This document shows, in pieces, positions 1-6,447 of a DNA stretch of 14,070 bases (position 1 is its first letter; each line of letters begins with the position of its first letter). A program made the position numbers and the translations under genes. Below the pieces are notes generated by a model. It saw only the letters and a program-made list of their open reading frames with translations, searched no databases and was not told where the DNA came from. Source of the DNA: CAZAMT01 sp964486145 (GTDB lineage Bacteria; Bacteroidota; Bacteroidia; Bacteroidales; JAAAOM01); contig CAZAMT010000082.1 of assembly GCA_964486145.1 (NCBI GenBank), positions 1 to 14,070 of the forward strand, in the 5' to 3' direction.

Positions 1-1
1 T

Positions 2-1744
2 AGCCCAAATGAGGCATTAAACGGAAAAGGTGAGAAAATGCCACCTTTGACCAATTTAAGTATGGACTGCGTATTTGAGGAACTTATACGAAAATTCAAC
101 GAGGAGAACAACGAGGAAGCAGGGGAACACTTTACGCCAAGAGAAATCATTAAATTGATGACCCACATTTTGTTTCTTCCTGTAAAAGACCAAATTAAAA
201 AAGGAACTTTTTTGATTTACGACCCTGCTTGCGGTAGCGGTGGAATGCTTACCGAGGCTGAACAGTTTGCAGAAGCAGTAACAGGTCGTAAAGATGGTTT
301 TAATCTTTACGGACAAGAAGTAAACCCCGAAACGTATGCTATTTGTACTTCCGACATGCTGATAAAAGGCGATAAACCTGAAAATATTGCCTTTGGTTCA
401 ACGCTTTCAAAAGATGGTTTTCCAAACCTGCATTTTGATTTTATGCTTTCAAATCCGCCTTATGGTAAAACATGGAAGTTGGATGAAAACGCCATTGTGG
501 ATAATAGAGGTAAAAAAGGAAGCGGAGAAAACAGCGAAAATATAAAAGATGCTCGATTCCAGGTAGGTTTACCAACCATTTCTGACGGACAGTTATTGTT
601 TCTGATGAACATGGTTAGTAAAATGAAACACAATACCGAACTGGGAAGCCGAATTGCTACCGTCCACAACGGTTCAGCTTTGTTTACAGGCGATGCAGGT
701 GGTGGCGAAAGCGAAATCCGCAAACACCTTATCGAAAATGATTGGTTAGACTGCATTATTGCTTTACCAAAAAATATTTTTTACAACACCGGCATTCCAA
801 CTTATGTGTGGATTGTAAACAACCGAAAACCAGCGCACCGAAAAGGCAAAGTACAATTAATAAATGCACTTGAGCTATATGTAAAACTTCAAAAAAATTT
901 GGGCGATAAAAACTGTGAAATGAAAGCCGAACACATCGACCAAATTACACAGCTTTACCTCGATTTTAATGAATCGGACTTTTCAAAAATTTACCCCAAC
1001 GAATATTTTGGCTACAACAAAATTACGGTTGAGCGACCACTTCGTTTATCAGCAAAGTTTACCAAAGGAGCCATTGAAACCTTGCGTTTCGATAAAAACA
1101 TAGTGGACGAAATGACCTGGACGTATGAGAAATTTGGCAATGAAGTTTACACCAAACTAAAAGACCTGAAGTTTGAAATTGAAAAACACCTTACCAAACA
1201 TGAAATTAAACTTAAAGCAAGCGACAGAAAGAATTTGCTAAGTCAGGAGTTTTGGAAAGCACAGTTAGAGCAAATGAACGAGGCAACCAAACTGATGAAC
1301 ACCATTGGTGCGGAGCAATTCAACGATTTCAATACATTTTCAGCACTGTTTGCAGATACCATTAAAAACAAAAAATTCAAACTCGATAATAAGGCACAAA
1401 AGACAATCCTAAACGCCATTGCTTGGAAAAACGAGGATGCCGAACCTATAATTAAGAAAACCGAAAAAAACGGAACTATTATTTACGATCCTGACAGCGA
1501 TTTAAGAGATACCGAAAACGTACCACTGGACGAAGATATTGAAACGTATTTTGAGCGTGAAGTATTACAACATGTACCCGAAGCGTGGATTGACCACAGC
1601 AAAACAGTAAAGGGTTACGAAATATCGTTTACCCGTTATTTTTACAACTATGTACCGCCTCGCAGCATTGAAGAAATTACAGCCGAAATTCTGCAACTCG
1701 AAAAAGAAACCGATGGTATTTTAAACGAAATAATTACCAATTAA
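2..1744 (+). CDS. hsdM: Type I restriction-modification DNA methyltransferase subunit M (5' partial)
   Basis: This is the N6-adenine methyltransferase subunit of a type I restriction-modification system, which normally works as an M2S complex with HsdS and, for cleavage, HsdR. Visible in order, counting from the Met at base 38: the HsdM signature EAGEHFTPREI (about residues 27-37), SAM-binding motif I DPACGSGGM (62-70), and catalytic motif IV NPPYG (139-143), then a long C-terminal part with the typical YEISFTRYFYNYVPPR segment. The reading frame is open from base 2 (agc cca aat gag...), and the HsdM N-terminal helical domain of roughly 130-150 residues is missing, so the gene starts left of the window and the Met at 38 is internal. 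The catalytic residues look intact. The next genes are higBA and then a broken hsdS, so the methyltransferase has no intact specificity partner here. No hsdR is visible. Confidence 0.95.
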   Translation, partial: SPNEALNGKGEKMPPLTNLSMDCVFEELIRKFNEENNEEAGEHFTPREIIKLMTHILFLPVKDQIKKGTFLIYDPACGSGGMLTEAEQFAEAVTGRKDGFNLYGQEVNPETYAICTSDMLIKGDKPENIAFGSTLSKDGFPNLHFDFMLSNPPYGKTWKLDENAIVDNRGKKGSGENSENIKDARFQVGLPTISDGQLLFLMNMVSKMKHNTELGSRIATVHNGSALFTGDAGGGESEIRKHLIENDWLDCIIALPKNIFYNTGIPTYVWIVNNRKPAHRKGKVQLINALELYVKLQKNLGDKNCEMKAEHIDQITQLYLDFNESDFSKIYPNEYFGYNKITVERPLRLSAKFTKGAIETLRFDKNIVDEMTWTYEKFGNEVYTKLKDLKFEIEKHLTKHEIKLKASDRKNLLSQEFWKAQLEQMNEATKLMNTIGAEQFNDFNTFSALFADTIKNKKFKLDNKAQKTILNAIAWKNEDAEPIIKKTEKNGTIIYDPDSDLRDTENVPLDEDIETYFEREVLQHVPEAWIDHSKTVKGYEISFTRYFYNYVPPRSIEEITAEILQLEKETDGILNEIITN

Positions 1745-1756
1745 ATTATTTTAATT
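1739..1756. repeat. AT-rich inverted repeat before higB
   Basis: The arms AATTAAA (1739-1745) and TTTAATT (1750-1756) are perfect inverted copies separated by four bases. They overlap the hsdM stop codon and lie 36 bases before the higB start. HigA-type antitoxins usually repress their own operon by binding a palindrome in this position, so it is a candidate operator. An AT-only palindrome can also arise by chance here. Confidence 0.3.
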
Positions 1757-1792
1757 AACAGAAAGTGTAAGTTATATTTTGAATTCAAAGAA

Positions 1793-2125
1793 ATGGATAT
1801 TATCTTTGCAAATAAGAAATTAGAGAAATGGGCAAACAATTATGCCCTTGCTCAAAAGAAATTAGGTAATGAAAGAGCAAAGAAATATCATCAACGTATG
1901 GAAGAAATGACTAATGCCCAAAGCTTCGACGAGTTGCAATTTCAACCCGGCAATTATCATACTCTAAAAGGTGATCGAAACGGACAATGGGCATGTAATC
2001 TCGACCATCCGTACCGTTTAATTTTTGAACCTGCAGAAAAGCCAGTACCAACAAATGAACATGGAACACCAATTTTAACTGAAATGCGTGTAGTTGATAT
2101 AATTGAAATTGTTGATTATCATTAA
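1793..2125 (+). CDS. higB: HigB-family (RelE/ParE-like) toxin
   Basis: This is a 110-residue toxin of the plasmid-maintenance killer (HigB) branch of the RelE superfamily. These are ribosome-dependent mRNA interferases that are neutralised by the antitoxin encoded next door. The family pattern is clear: an N-terminal helix pair rich in Lys/Glu (residues 8-48), then the beta-sheet core with LKGDRNGQWACNL and YRLIFEP, ending in the hallmark IVDYH at the C-terminus. It is slightly longer than typical HigB (about 90-100 residues) because of an insert with PVPTNEHGTP between strands. The higA start lies 12 bases after its stop, so the two are co-transcribed. The toxin-first order is typical of higBA. 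The unusual feature is its place between hsdM and hsdS. Family assignment is from sequence pattern; activity is inferred. Confidence 0.88.
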   Translation: MDIIFANKKLEKWANNYALAQKKLGNERAKKYHQRMEEMTNAQSFDELQFQPGNYHTLKGDRNGQWACNLDHPYRLIFEPAEKPVPTNEHGTPILTEMRVVDIIEIVDYH

Positions 2126-2137
2126 AAACTTTAAAAC

Positions 2138-3241
2138 ATGGCAAAATTGAATCAATATAATCCTGATGTAGTTTTTCATCCTGCTGTAACGCTTAACGAA
2201 AAACTCGAAGAAATGGGCATGAGCCGTAAGGAGTTTGCATTGCGTACTGATAAGCCTGAAAAAACCATTATTGCCGTTTTAAACGAAGAAAGTTCAATTA
2301 CACCTGAGATGGCAATAAAATTTGAGAATGTAACCAAAATACCGGCAGGTTTCTGGCTTAGATACCAGCAACGTTACGATGAATTTAAAATCAGGGAGAA
2401 ATTAAAATTGGTTGTTGCCAATGCAGAAGAATGGGCAAAAGAGTTTCCGTATGCCGAAATGGCTAAAAATAATTGGATTACGCCTACTCGAAAAGTCGAG
2501 GAAAAAACGGTTAAGCTGCTAAGCTATTTTGGAGTTGCTTCGCATACTGCATGGGAAAAACTTTACATGGAATCGGAACTAAAAGTTGCTGCTTATACTT
2601 CGTTAAAGCATACGCACGAGCCTCATGCTATATCGGCATGGTTGCGGCAAGGTGAATTGCAGGCTAAGCAAATTAAAGCAGTTGCATTTGATGTAAAAAA
2701 ACTGAAAAATAATATTCCTGCCATGCGGAAGTTGATGGTTGAGCAACCTGCCAATTTCTTTGAACAATTGCAACAACTGTGTTTTGAGGCAGGTGTAATA
2801 TTGTTGTTTACTCCAAAGCTACCCAAAGTACCGCTAAGCGGTTCTACACGATGGATAAACAACACACCGCTTATACAGTTAACTGCACGATATAAAAAGA
2901 ACGATAGCTTCTGGTTTACCTTTTTCCACGAATTGGGACATATTATTCTGCACGGTAAAAAATACATTTCGCTCGAAAATGTTGATTTTGCTGCTGCCGA
3001 CCCCGAAAAAGAAGAAGAAGCGCACCAATTTGCAGTTGCCCACACCTTCACTAATGAGCAAGAAAAAGAAGTGCTACAAAACAATACCATCACAGAGCAG
3101 GATATTATAGACTATGCGAAAAAATTTAATACACACCCTGCCATGATTATTGGGCGTTTGCAACACGATGGTTATATTCATTACAGTGTAGGCAGACAAT
3201 TTATGGAGCCTATTGACTTAAACCTTGTTGAACAAAACTGA
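2138..3241 (+). CDS. higA: HigA-family antitoxin fused to ImmA/IrrE-like metallopeptidase domain
   Basis: This is a 367-residue two-domain protein. Residues about 13-80 form a HigA/XRE helix-turn-helix: FHPAVTLNEKLEEMGMSRKE, then SSITPEMAIKFENVTKIPAGFW, which matches the HigA family pattern including its FW-L end. Residues about 190-310 resemble the ImmA/IrrE zinc peptidase family, with the HELGH motif at 264-268 inside FFHELGHIILHGKK and a downstream EEEAHQFA (292-299) that fits the third metal ligand. Simple HigA proteins have about 100 residues, so this is the long fused form, which is known in Bacteroidota and Proteobacteria. The HTH should bind the toxin promoter and, with HigB, form the neutralising complex. 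The role of the peptidase (self-cleavage or release of the toxin under stress) is inference. It follows higB by 12 bases, and its stop lies one base before the original hsdS ATG. Confidence 0.88.
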   Translation: MAKLNQYNPDVVFHPAVTLNEKLEEMGMSRKEFALRTDKPEKTIIAVLNEESSITPEMAIKFENVTKIPAGFWLRYQQRYDEFKIREKLKLVVANAEEWAKEFPYAEMAKNNWITPTRKVEEKTVKLLSYFGVASHTAWEKLYMESELKVAAYTSLKHTHEPHAISAWLRQGELQAKQIKAVAFDVKKLKNNIPAMRKLMVEQPANFFEQLQQLCFEAGVILLFTPKLPKVPLSGSTRWINNTPLIQLTARYKKNDSFWFTFFHELGHIILHGKKYISLENVDFAAADPEKEEEAHQFAVAHTFTNEQEKEVLQNNTITEQDIIDYAKKFNTHPAMIIGRLQHDGYIHYSVGRQFMEPIDLNLVEQN

Positions 3242-3242
3242 A

Positions 3243-3746
3243 ATGAATAAATTGAAACCTTAGCATATATATTACCCCATTGTGTACGACTTCGTTTCGC
3301 AACTGCCCGATGGTTGGCAACTCTTACCCAATATTGCAATTTTTCGAGAACGCATTGAACGAGGATTTGATAAAGAAGAACTTCTTTCTGTGACCATAGG
3401 AAAAGGGGTAATTCGGCAAAGCAATGTTGATATTAAAAAAGACAGTAGCAACGAAGATAAAAGTAAATACAAACTTATAAAAGTTGGCGACATTGCCTAC
3501 AACCGCATGAGAATGTGGCAAGGTGCTTTGGGTTACAGCAACTATCAGGGAATTACAAGCCCTGCTTATGTGGTATTAAAACCAAAAATGGAAATGAACC
3601 AAAGGTTTTTTCATTACATGTTCCGAACTGGGTTTTACACCAATTACAGCAAGCGCTTCTCTTATGGAATTGTTGATGACCAGTTGAGTTTGCGTTATGT
3701 CGATTTCAAAACGCATGTACAGCATAGTACCGCCACTCGAAATTGA
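3243..3746 (+). pseudogene. hsdS: Type I restriction-modification specificity subunit, inactivated and truncated
   Basis: The translation matches the first target recognition domain of HsdS: LPDGWQ near the start, AYNRMRMWQGALGYS, GITSPAYVVLKP, and SYGIVDDQLSLRYVDFK. Three lesions are visible. First, the natural start is probably ATG 3243, one base after the higA stop, reading MNKLKP and then TAG (3261-3263) before HIYYPIVYDF in the same frame; a single change from TAT/TAC would restore a Tyr. Second, the frame of the conserved TRD end runs off at DFKT, and the expected MYSIVPPLE continues in the next frame from 3715, so there is one extra base near 3711-3714 (or two missing). Third, the central conserved helices, the second TRD and the C-terminus are absent. 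A GTG at 3282 could start a 154-residue product, but it would lack half of HsdS. Confidence 0.85.
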
Positions 3747-4410
3747 TTCAACTATTAAAACACAGGATTTAACAGCTAAACAAAGGGAAAAAATAAATGA
3801 TTATAAAAACCCGTTATACTGGCAGAACTTAGCAGAAAACAAACAAAAACCTTATTTATACAACAAAGAATTATCAAAATATAAATCAATCGCTGAGAAC
3901 CATTCAGAAAACTTACAGGCGCAAATAAATAACCTCATTATTAAAAAATGGCAAAAATTAACCGACATTTCCGAAACTAAATTGAACGAATACCGGAAAC
4001 AAAATTTTGAACAATCTGAACTACTTAAAAAAGGAACGGCAAAAATTAACCACTTGTATAGAGGGTTACTTTTTGCCAAATCAAAAAAACGATGTTTAGT
4101 AACCGGATTGCCAATTGACATGCAAAAGGAAAACAGCCGGTTTATTTGTACAAAAGGTATTACATACTATTTAGACCATTACCCTGAAATTTATGACGAA
4201 ATATTATTGCCCAGGTTATCCGGCAAATGGAAAACCAAACCACATAAAACGCAATATGAAGAAATTGCCCACAGCATTAGGAATGCATTTTTTAATAAGA
4301 AACACAATACAAAACGTTCAATTGAAAAAATTAATAGCTATCCAACATTATTTGACAATAAACCATATATTGACCCGCATAAATTAAGGGATGCTGGATT
4401 TATGTCATAG
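3697..4410 (+). pseudogene. Chimeric reading frame: hsdS tail joined to 5'-truncated gene of unknown function
   Basis: The frame begins inside hsdS. Its first 15 residues contain the frameshifted HsdS end MYSIVPPLE. From about base 3745 the protein is unrelated to HsdS: a Lys/Asn/Glu-rich, helical stretch (KNPLYWQNLAENK, YLYNKELSKYKSIAE), then a more structured part with RCLVTGLPIDMQKENS, FICTKGITYYLDHYPE, LSGKWKTKP and EIAHSIRNAFFNKKHNT. No Met occurs in this part before the one in DMQK, so its own start was lost when it was joined to hsdS. I do not recognise a named domain. The CLVTG...FICTKG cysteines could form a small metal-binding knuckle, but that is a guess. The frame stays open for another 39 codons after the TAG at 4408, up to TAA at 4528. 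It is probably a decayed gene left by a deletion or insertion. Confidence 0.6.
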
Positions 4411-4464
4411 ATTCACTCTCCTATAACATATGATAATTGTACTTCAAAATCGGACAAAACGGAC

Positions 4465-4560
4465 ACACTAAAAAAAGGAGGGGAACCAACCTTTAGCAAT
4501 TCACAAAAAACAAATTTTTACAGTCCATAAAAAAAGAACATATTCTTACACTAAAAAAAG
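4465..4560. repeat. Two copies of a 13-bp direct repeat
   Basis: ACACTAAAAAAAG occurs at 4465-4477 and again at 4548-4560, exact over 13 bases and 83 bases apart. Seven of the 13 bases are one A run, so chance is a real possibility. No function is apparent. Confidence 0.4.
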
Positions 4561-4599
4561 AGCGTTTTTCAAATAAATATTGCAGGAAATCTTTATTGA

Positions 4600-4735
4600 T
4601 ATCTCTCATACACCCGTGAAACAATATTCCTATATTTATTTGAATTAGTGTATGAAGGTTTTTTCCCTATCACTACGCGCGTATAAAAAGAAAGTATTTC
4701 CATATCACTTACGCGTGAATGTTATTCTCCGAAAA
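4600..4735. repeat. Degenerate tandem repeat, period about 34-35 bp
   Basis: Units can be laid out from 4600, 4634, 4668 and 4703. Three of them begin TATCnCT and continue with an ACnCG or GCGCG core (ACCCGTGAA at 4612-4620, ACGCGCGTA at 4674-4682, ACGCGTGAA at 4711-4719), and each ends in a TATTyCC-like segment. The clearest pair is TTTCCnTATCACT(T)ACGCG at 4662 and 4697. The unit at 4634 is poor. The GC-rich ACGCGTG cores stand out in otherwise AT-rich DNA just upstream of the gene at 4777 and could be binding sites. Confidence 0.35.
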
Positions 4736-4776
4736 AATATTACCTTCAAGGATATAAAATGTAAAAACAATTTATT

Positions 4777-5508
4777 ATGAAAACGCATTCATTAATTTTA
4801 ACCTTACTTTTTGTTAGTAATTTATTCTTATTTGCTCAAACAGAGGAACGTGAAAAGGAATACCTTAGTAACGAATATCAAAATAAAAATATCACCCAGG
4901 AAAAATATGCTGAATTAGGTAAAATGTGGAGAGAAATGTTATCATTTTTTGGGGGTTATCCTGCAATGCCTTATGATGAGGAAAAAGAGCTGATTGAATT
5001 CGTAAACGTGTTGGAATTAAACGGAATTCCCAAAAGTGTAATTTTTAATCGGCTAAAGGAATGGATTGCAATAAATTTTGGCAACATAGATGCGGTTCTA
5101 CATTATGAATCTTTTGAATCTGGAAAAGTCATTATAAAAGGGGTTTTTGAAATACCTTATTTCAAACAGAGATACAATTTTTGGGGTAAGGTAATCGATG
5201 ATGAAATTAGCAAATCAGTTGAATCAACTCAAACTTATATTTTTACAATAGTTGATAATAAACTTAAAATTGAAACAACAAATATTCGTTATAATTTTAT
5301 GACTGCAGGGTATTGGACGGGTTCATATTACAGACCGGAAAGAACCAATGAACTGTCAATTCATTCTTTATATCCCATAACTGCACATCCTGCTAGCGAA
5401 TGGAAATCAATGTTAAGTATATTACTATTCACAAAAGAAAAAATCAATCAAAAGAATCTACTGCTCCAATATTACATAAAAAATTATCAATCAGATTACA
5501 ACTTTTAA
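4777..5508 (+). CDS. Secreted DUF4468-like protein
   Basis: This is a 243-residue protein. It begins with a clear Sec signal peptide: MKTH, a hydrophobic core LILTLLFVSNLFLF, and a likely signal peptidase cut after AQ-type FAQ (residues 19-21). Residues about 75-195 fit the pattern of the DUF4468 (TBP-like fold) family common in Bacteroidota exported proteins: a helix SVIFNRLKEWIAINFGNIDAV, then YESFESGKVIIKGVF with the typical S-GKIIGKG strand, then YIFTIVDNKLKIETTNI. Molecular function of the family is unknown; it should act in the periplasm or at the envelope. It has no partner gene and sits alone between the decayed hsdS region and the tRNA-Arg gene. The Asn/Lys-rich composition resembles the accessory genes to the left more than the backbone genes to the right. 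The DUF assignment is moderately sure, the export signal very sure. Confidence 0.8.
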   Translation: MKTHSLILTLLFVSNLFLFAQTEEREKEYLSNEYQNKNITQEKYAELGKMWREMLSFFGGYPAMPYDEEKELIEFVNVLELNGIPKSVIFNRLKEWIAINFGNIDAVLHYESFESGKVIIKGVFEIPYFKQRYNFWGKVIDDEISKSVESTQTYIFTIVDNKLKIETTNIRYNFMTAGYWTGSYYRPERTNELSIHSLYPITAHPASEWKSMLSILLFTKEKINQKNLLLQYYIKNYQSDYNF

Positions 5509-5513
5509 ATGCG

Positions 5514-5537
5514 AAACCGACAACCAAACCGACAACA
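5514..5537. repeat. Two tandem 12-bp units beside the tRNA gene
   Basis: AAACCGACAACC (5514-5525) is followed directly by AAACCGACAACA (5526-5537), 11 of 12 bases identical. The pair lies between the DUF4468-like gene and the 3' end of tRNA-Arg. Short direct repeats next to a tRNA 3' end can be arm-type integrase sites. That reading is inference. Confidence 0.4.
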
Positions 5538-5543
5538 AAGAAA

Positions 5544-5589
5544 TAATCCAGCATCTATATAATTGATAAACACCGGATTAATTATTTTT
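5544..5589 (+). terminator. Weak hairpin with T-rich tail after the secreted-protein gene
   Basis: TAATCC (5544-5549) and GGATTA (5575-5580) form a perfect 6-bp stem around a 25-base loop and are followed on the plus strand by ATTATTTTTA. It lies 36 bases past the stop of the gene at 4777. The stem is short and the loop long, so terminator function is only a possibility. On the minus strand the same stem follows the tRNA gene. Confidence 0.25.
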
Positions 5590-5593
5590 AGTG

Positions 5594-5665
5594 TAGCCCC
5601 GACAGGAATCGAACCTGTATCTACGGTTTAGGAAACCGCTATTCTATCCGTTGAACTACGGGGCC
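5594..5665 (-). tRNA. tRNA-Arg (anticodon CCT)
   Basis: The reverse complement folds as a complete 72-base cloverleaf. The acceptor stem is GGCCCCG pairing with CGGGGCT (first pair G-U), with discriminator A. The D stem is GTTC/GAAT, the anticodon stem GCGGT/ACCGT with loop TTCCTAA, the variable region AGAT, and the T stem ACAGG/CCTGT with loop TTCGATT. The anticodon CCT reads the Arg codon AGG. CCA is not encoded. Its 3' end faces the accessory region to the left, the usual arrangement where an integrative element has used a tRNA gene as its attachment site. Confidence 0.96.
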
Positions 5666-5702
5666 GGTTTGACAGGAGTCTTACTACCTTAAAAAAGAGG
5701 CA

Positions 5703-5733
5703 CAAAAATAGAGAATTTATTACACCACACAAA
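5703..5733 (-). promoter_or_regulatory. Bacteroidota-type promoter of tRNA-Arg
   Basis: On the minus strand TTTG (5733-5730), a 19-base spacer, and TATTTTTG (5710-5703) match the Bacteroidota sigma-ABfr consensus TTTG-N19-TAnnTTTG at every fixed position. Transcription would start about 30 bases before the tRNA 5' end at 5665. Confidence 0.75.
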
Positions 5734-5825
5734 ATTTTTGTTCATTTCAGACATATTCCTGTTGAAAACTTCATACCTCTTGCATGTGATTTATACTTAT
5801 TTTTATTCTTTATTTGTGTCTTGTG

Positions 5826-6365
5826 ATGAATTACATTGACATTATCATAACGATTGTGCTGTTATGGGCTGCTTACAAAGGGTTTTCCAAAGGTTTTGTT
5901 ATCCAGGCTGCTGCCCTTGTGGCTTTACTCCTCGGCATTTATGGGGCTATCCGGTTTTCTGACTATACTTCGGCACTTTTAATTGAAAAATTGGATCTAA
6001 CCACCAGGCATCTGAAACTTATTTCATTTATAATTACGTTTGTAGTTATTGTCGTTGTCGTGCAGATACTGGCCAACCTGATGGATAAATTAATAAAAGC
6101 TGTGGCTCTCGGATTTGTTAACCGTCTGGCCGGACTATTTTTCAGCGTTTTAAAGGCTGCATTCATTGTAAGCATTTTGCTCGTGGTAATAAATACCCTC
6201 GACAAGCGATATTCGTTTTTACCCGAAAAGGAGGTCAGTGAGTCCTTTTTTTACAGTCCGTTATCAAATTTTGCACCCATGATATTTCCATATTTAAAAG
6301 ATAATTTTGAATCAATCCCCAAACCAAAGGATATTCCACCCCTTGAGAAACTCAGCAGGATTTGA
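5826..6365 (+). CDS. CvpA family membrane protein
   Basis: This is a 179-residue protein with four hydrophobic segments (about residues 3-20, 24-42, 61-84 and 98-120) and the CvpA family start NYIDIIITIVLLWAAYKGFSKGF. In this family an initial helix with Asp leads to a GxxKGF motif. Family members are inner-membrane proteins linked to colicin V production and, more generally, to envelope stress and biofilm phenotypes; the biochemical role is unknown. ATG 5826 is chosen over the TTG at 5814 because it gives the family's normal N-terminus. The tail ends in a Pro-rich KPKDIPPLEKL segment that is probably cytoplasmic. tyrS follows after 82 bases with its own promoter element, so the two need not form an operon. 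The gene is intact and looks like backbone. Confidence 0.85.
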   Translation: MNYIDIIITIVLLWAAYKGFSKGFVIQAAALVALLLGIYGAIRFSDYTSALLIEKLDLTTRHLKLISFIITFVVIVVVVQILANLMDKLIKAVALGFVNRLAGLFFSVLKAAFIVSILLVVINTLDKRYSFLPEKEVSESFFYSPLSNFAPMIFPYLKDNFESIPKPKDIPPLEKLSRI

Positions 6366-6398
6366 ATTCATTAAATTTTTCTTCGCGGTCATAATTTC

Positions 6399-6429
6399 TT
6401 TTTCGCCTTGATATCAAATGCTATATTTG
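6399..6429 (+). promoter_or_regulatory. Probable tyrS promoter
   Basis: TATATTTG (6422-6429) matches the Bacteroidota -7 box TAnnTTTG exactly. The -33 region 19 bases upstream is TTTT (6399-6402), an imperfect TTTG. The predicted transcript start falls near 6435, after the ATG at 6418 but before the ATG at 6448, which supports 6448 as the true tyrS start. Confidence 0.5.
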
Positions 6430-6447
6430 TCAAAATTTTTTTTGACC

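Larger units (their letters stand above)
4411..4776. other. Gene-free region with short repeats
   Basis: No convincing gene is seen on either strand in these 366 bases. They are very AT-rich and hold two sets of repeats (listed separately). At the left, a frame continuous with the truncated gene upstream runs to TAA 4528-4530 and reads plausibly as protein (TSKSDKTDTLKKGGEP), so the decayed gene may once have extended this far. At the right, the last bases must contain the promoter of the secreted-protein gene at 4777, but I see no clean TAnnTTTG element. Confidence 0.5.

Noticed and set aside
38..40. ATG 38 as the hsdM start
   Set aside because: The frame is open to base 2 and the conserved HsdM N-terminal domain is missing, so this Met is internal to a gene cut by the window edge.
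1765..1790. TATATTTTG before higB as a promoter -7 box
   Set aside because: The spacing has one extra base compared with TAnnTTTG and no -33 TTG/TTTG is in place.
3697..3717. ATG 3697 as the genuine start of a separate gene
   Set aside because: The following residues MYSIVPPLE are the shifted continuation of HsdS, so the ATG is inside the old hsdS frame.
6429..6446. Inverted repeat GTCAAAA-TTTT-TTTTGAC before tyrS as an operator
   Set aside because: It is mostly A/T runs and no regulator of tyrS is indicated; chance is likely, and tyrS T-box control is not expected in this phylum.
6418..6447. ATG 6418 as the tyrS start
   Set aside because: It adds a non-homologous decapeptide and overlaps the -7 promoter box TATATTTG; MGFVEELKWRG at 6448 is the family's normal start.
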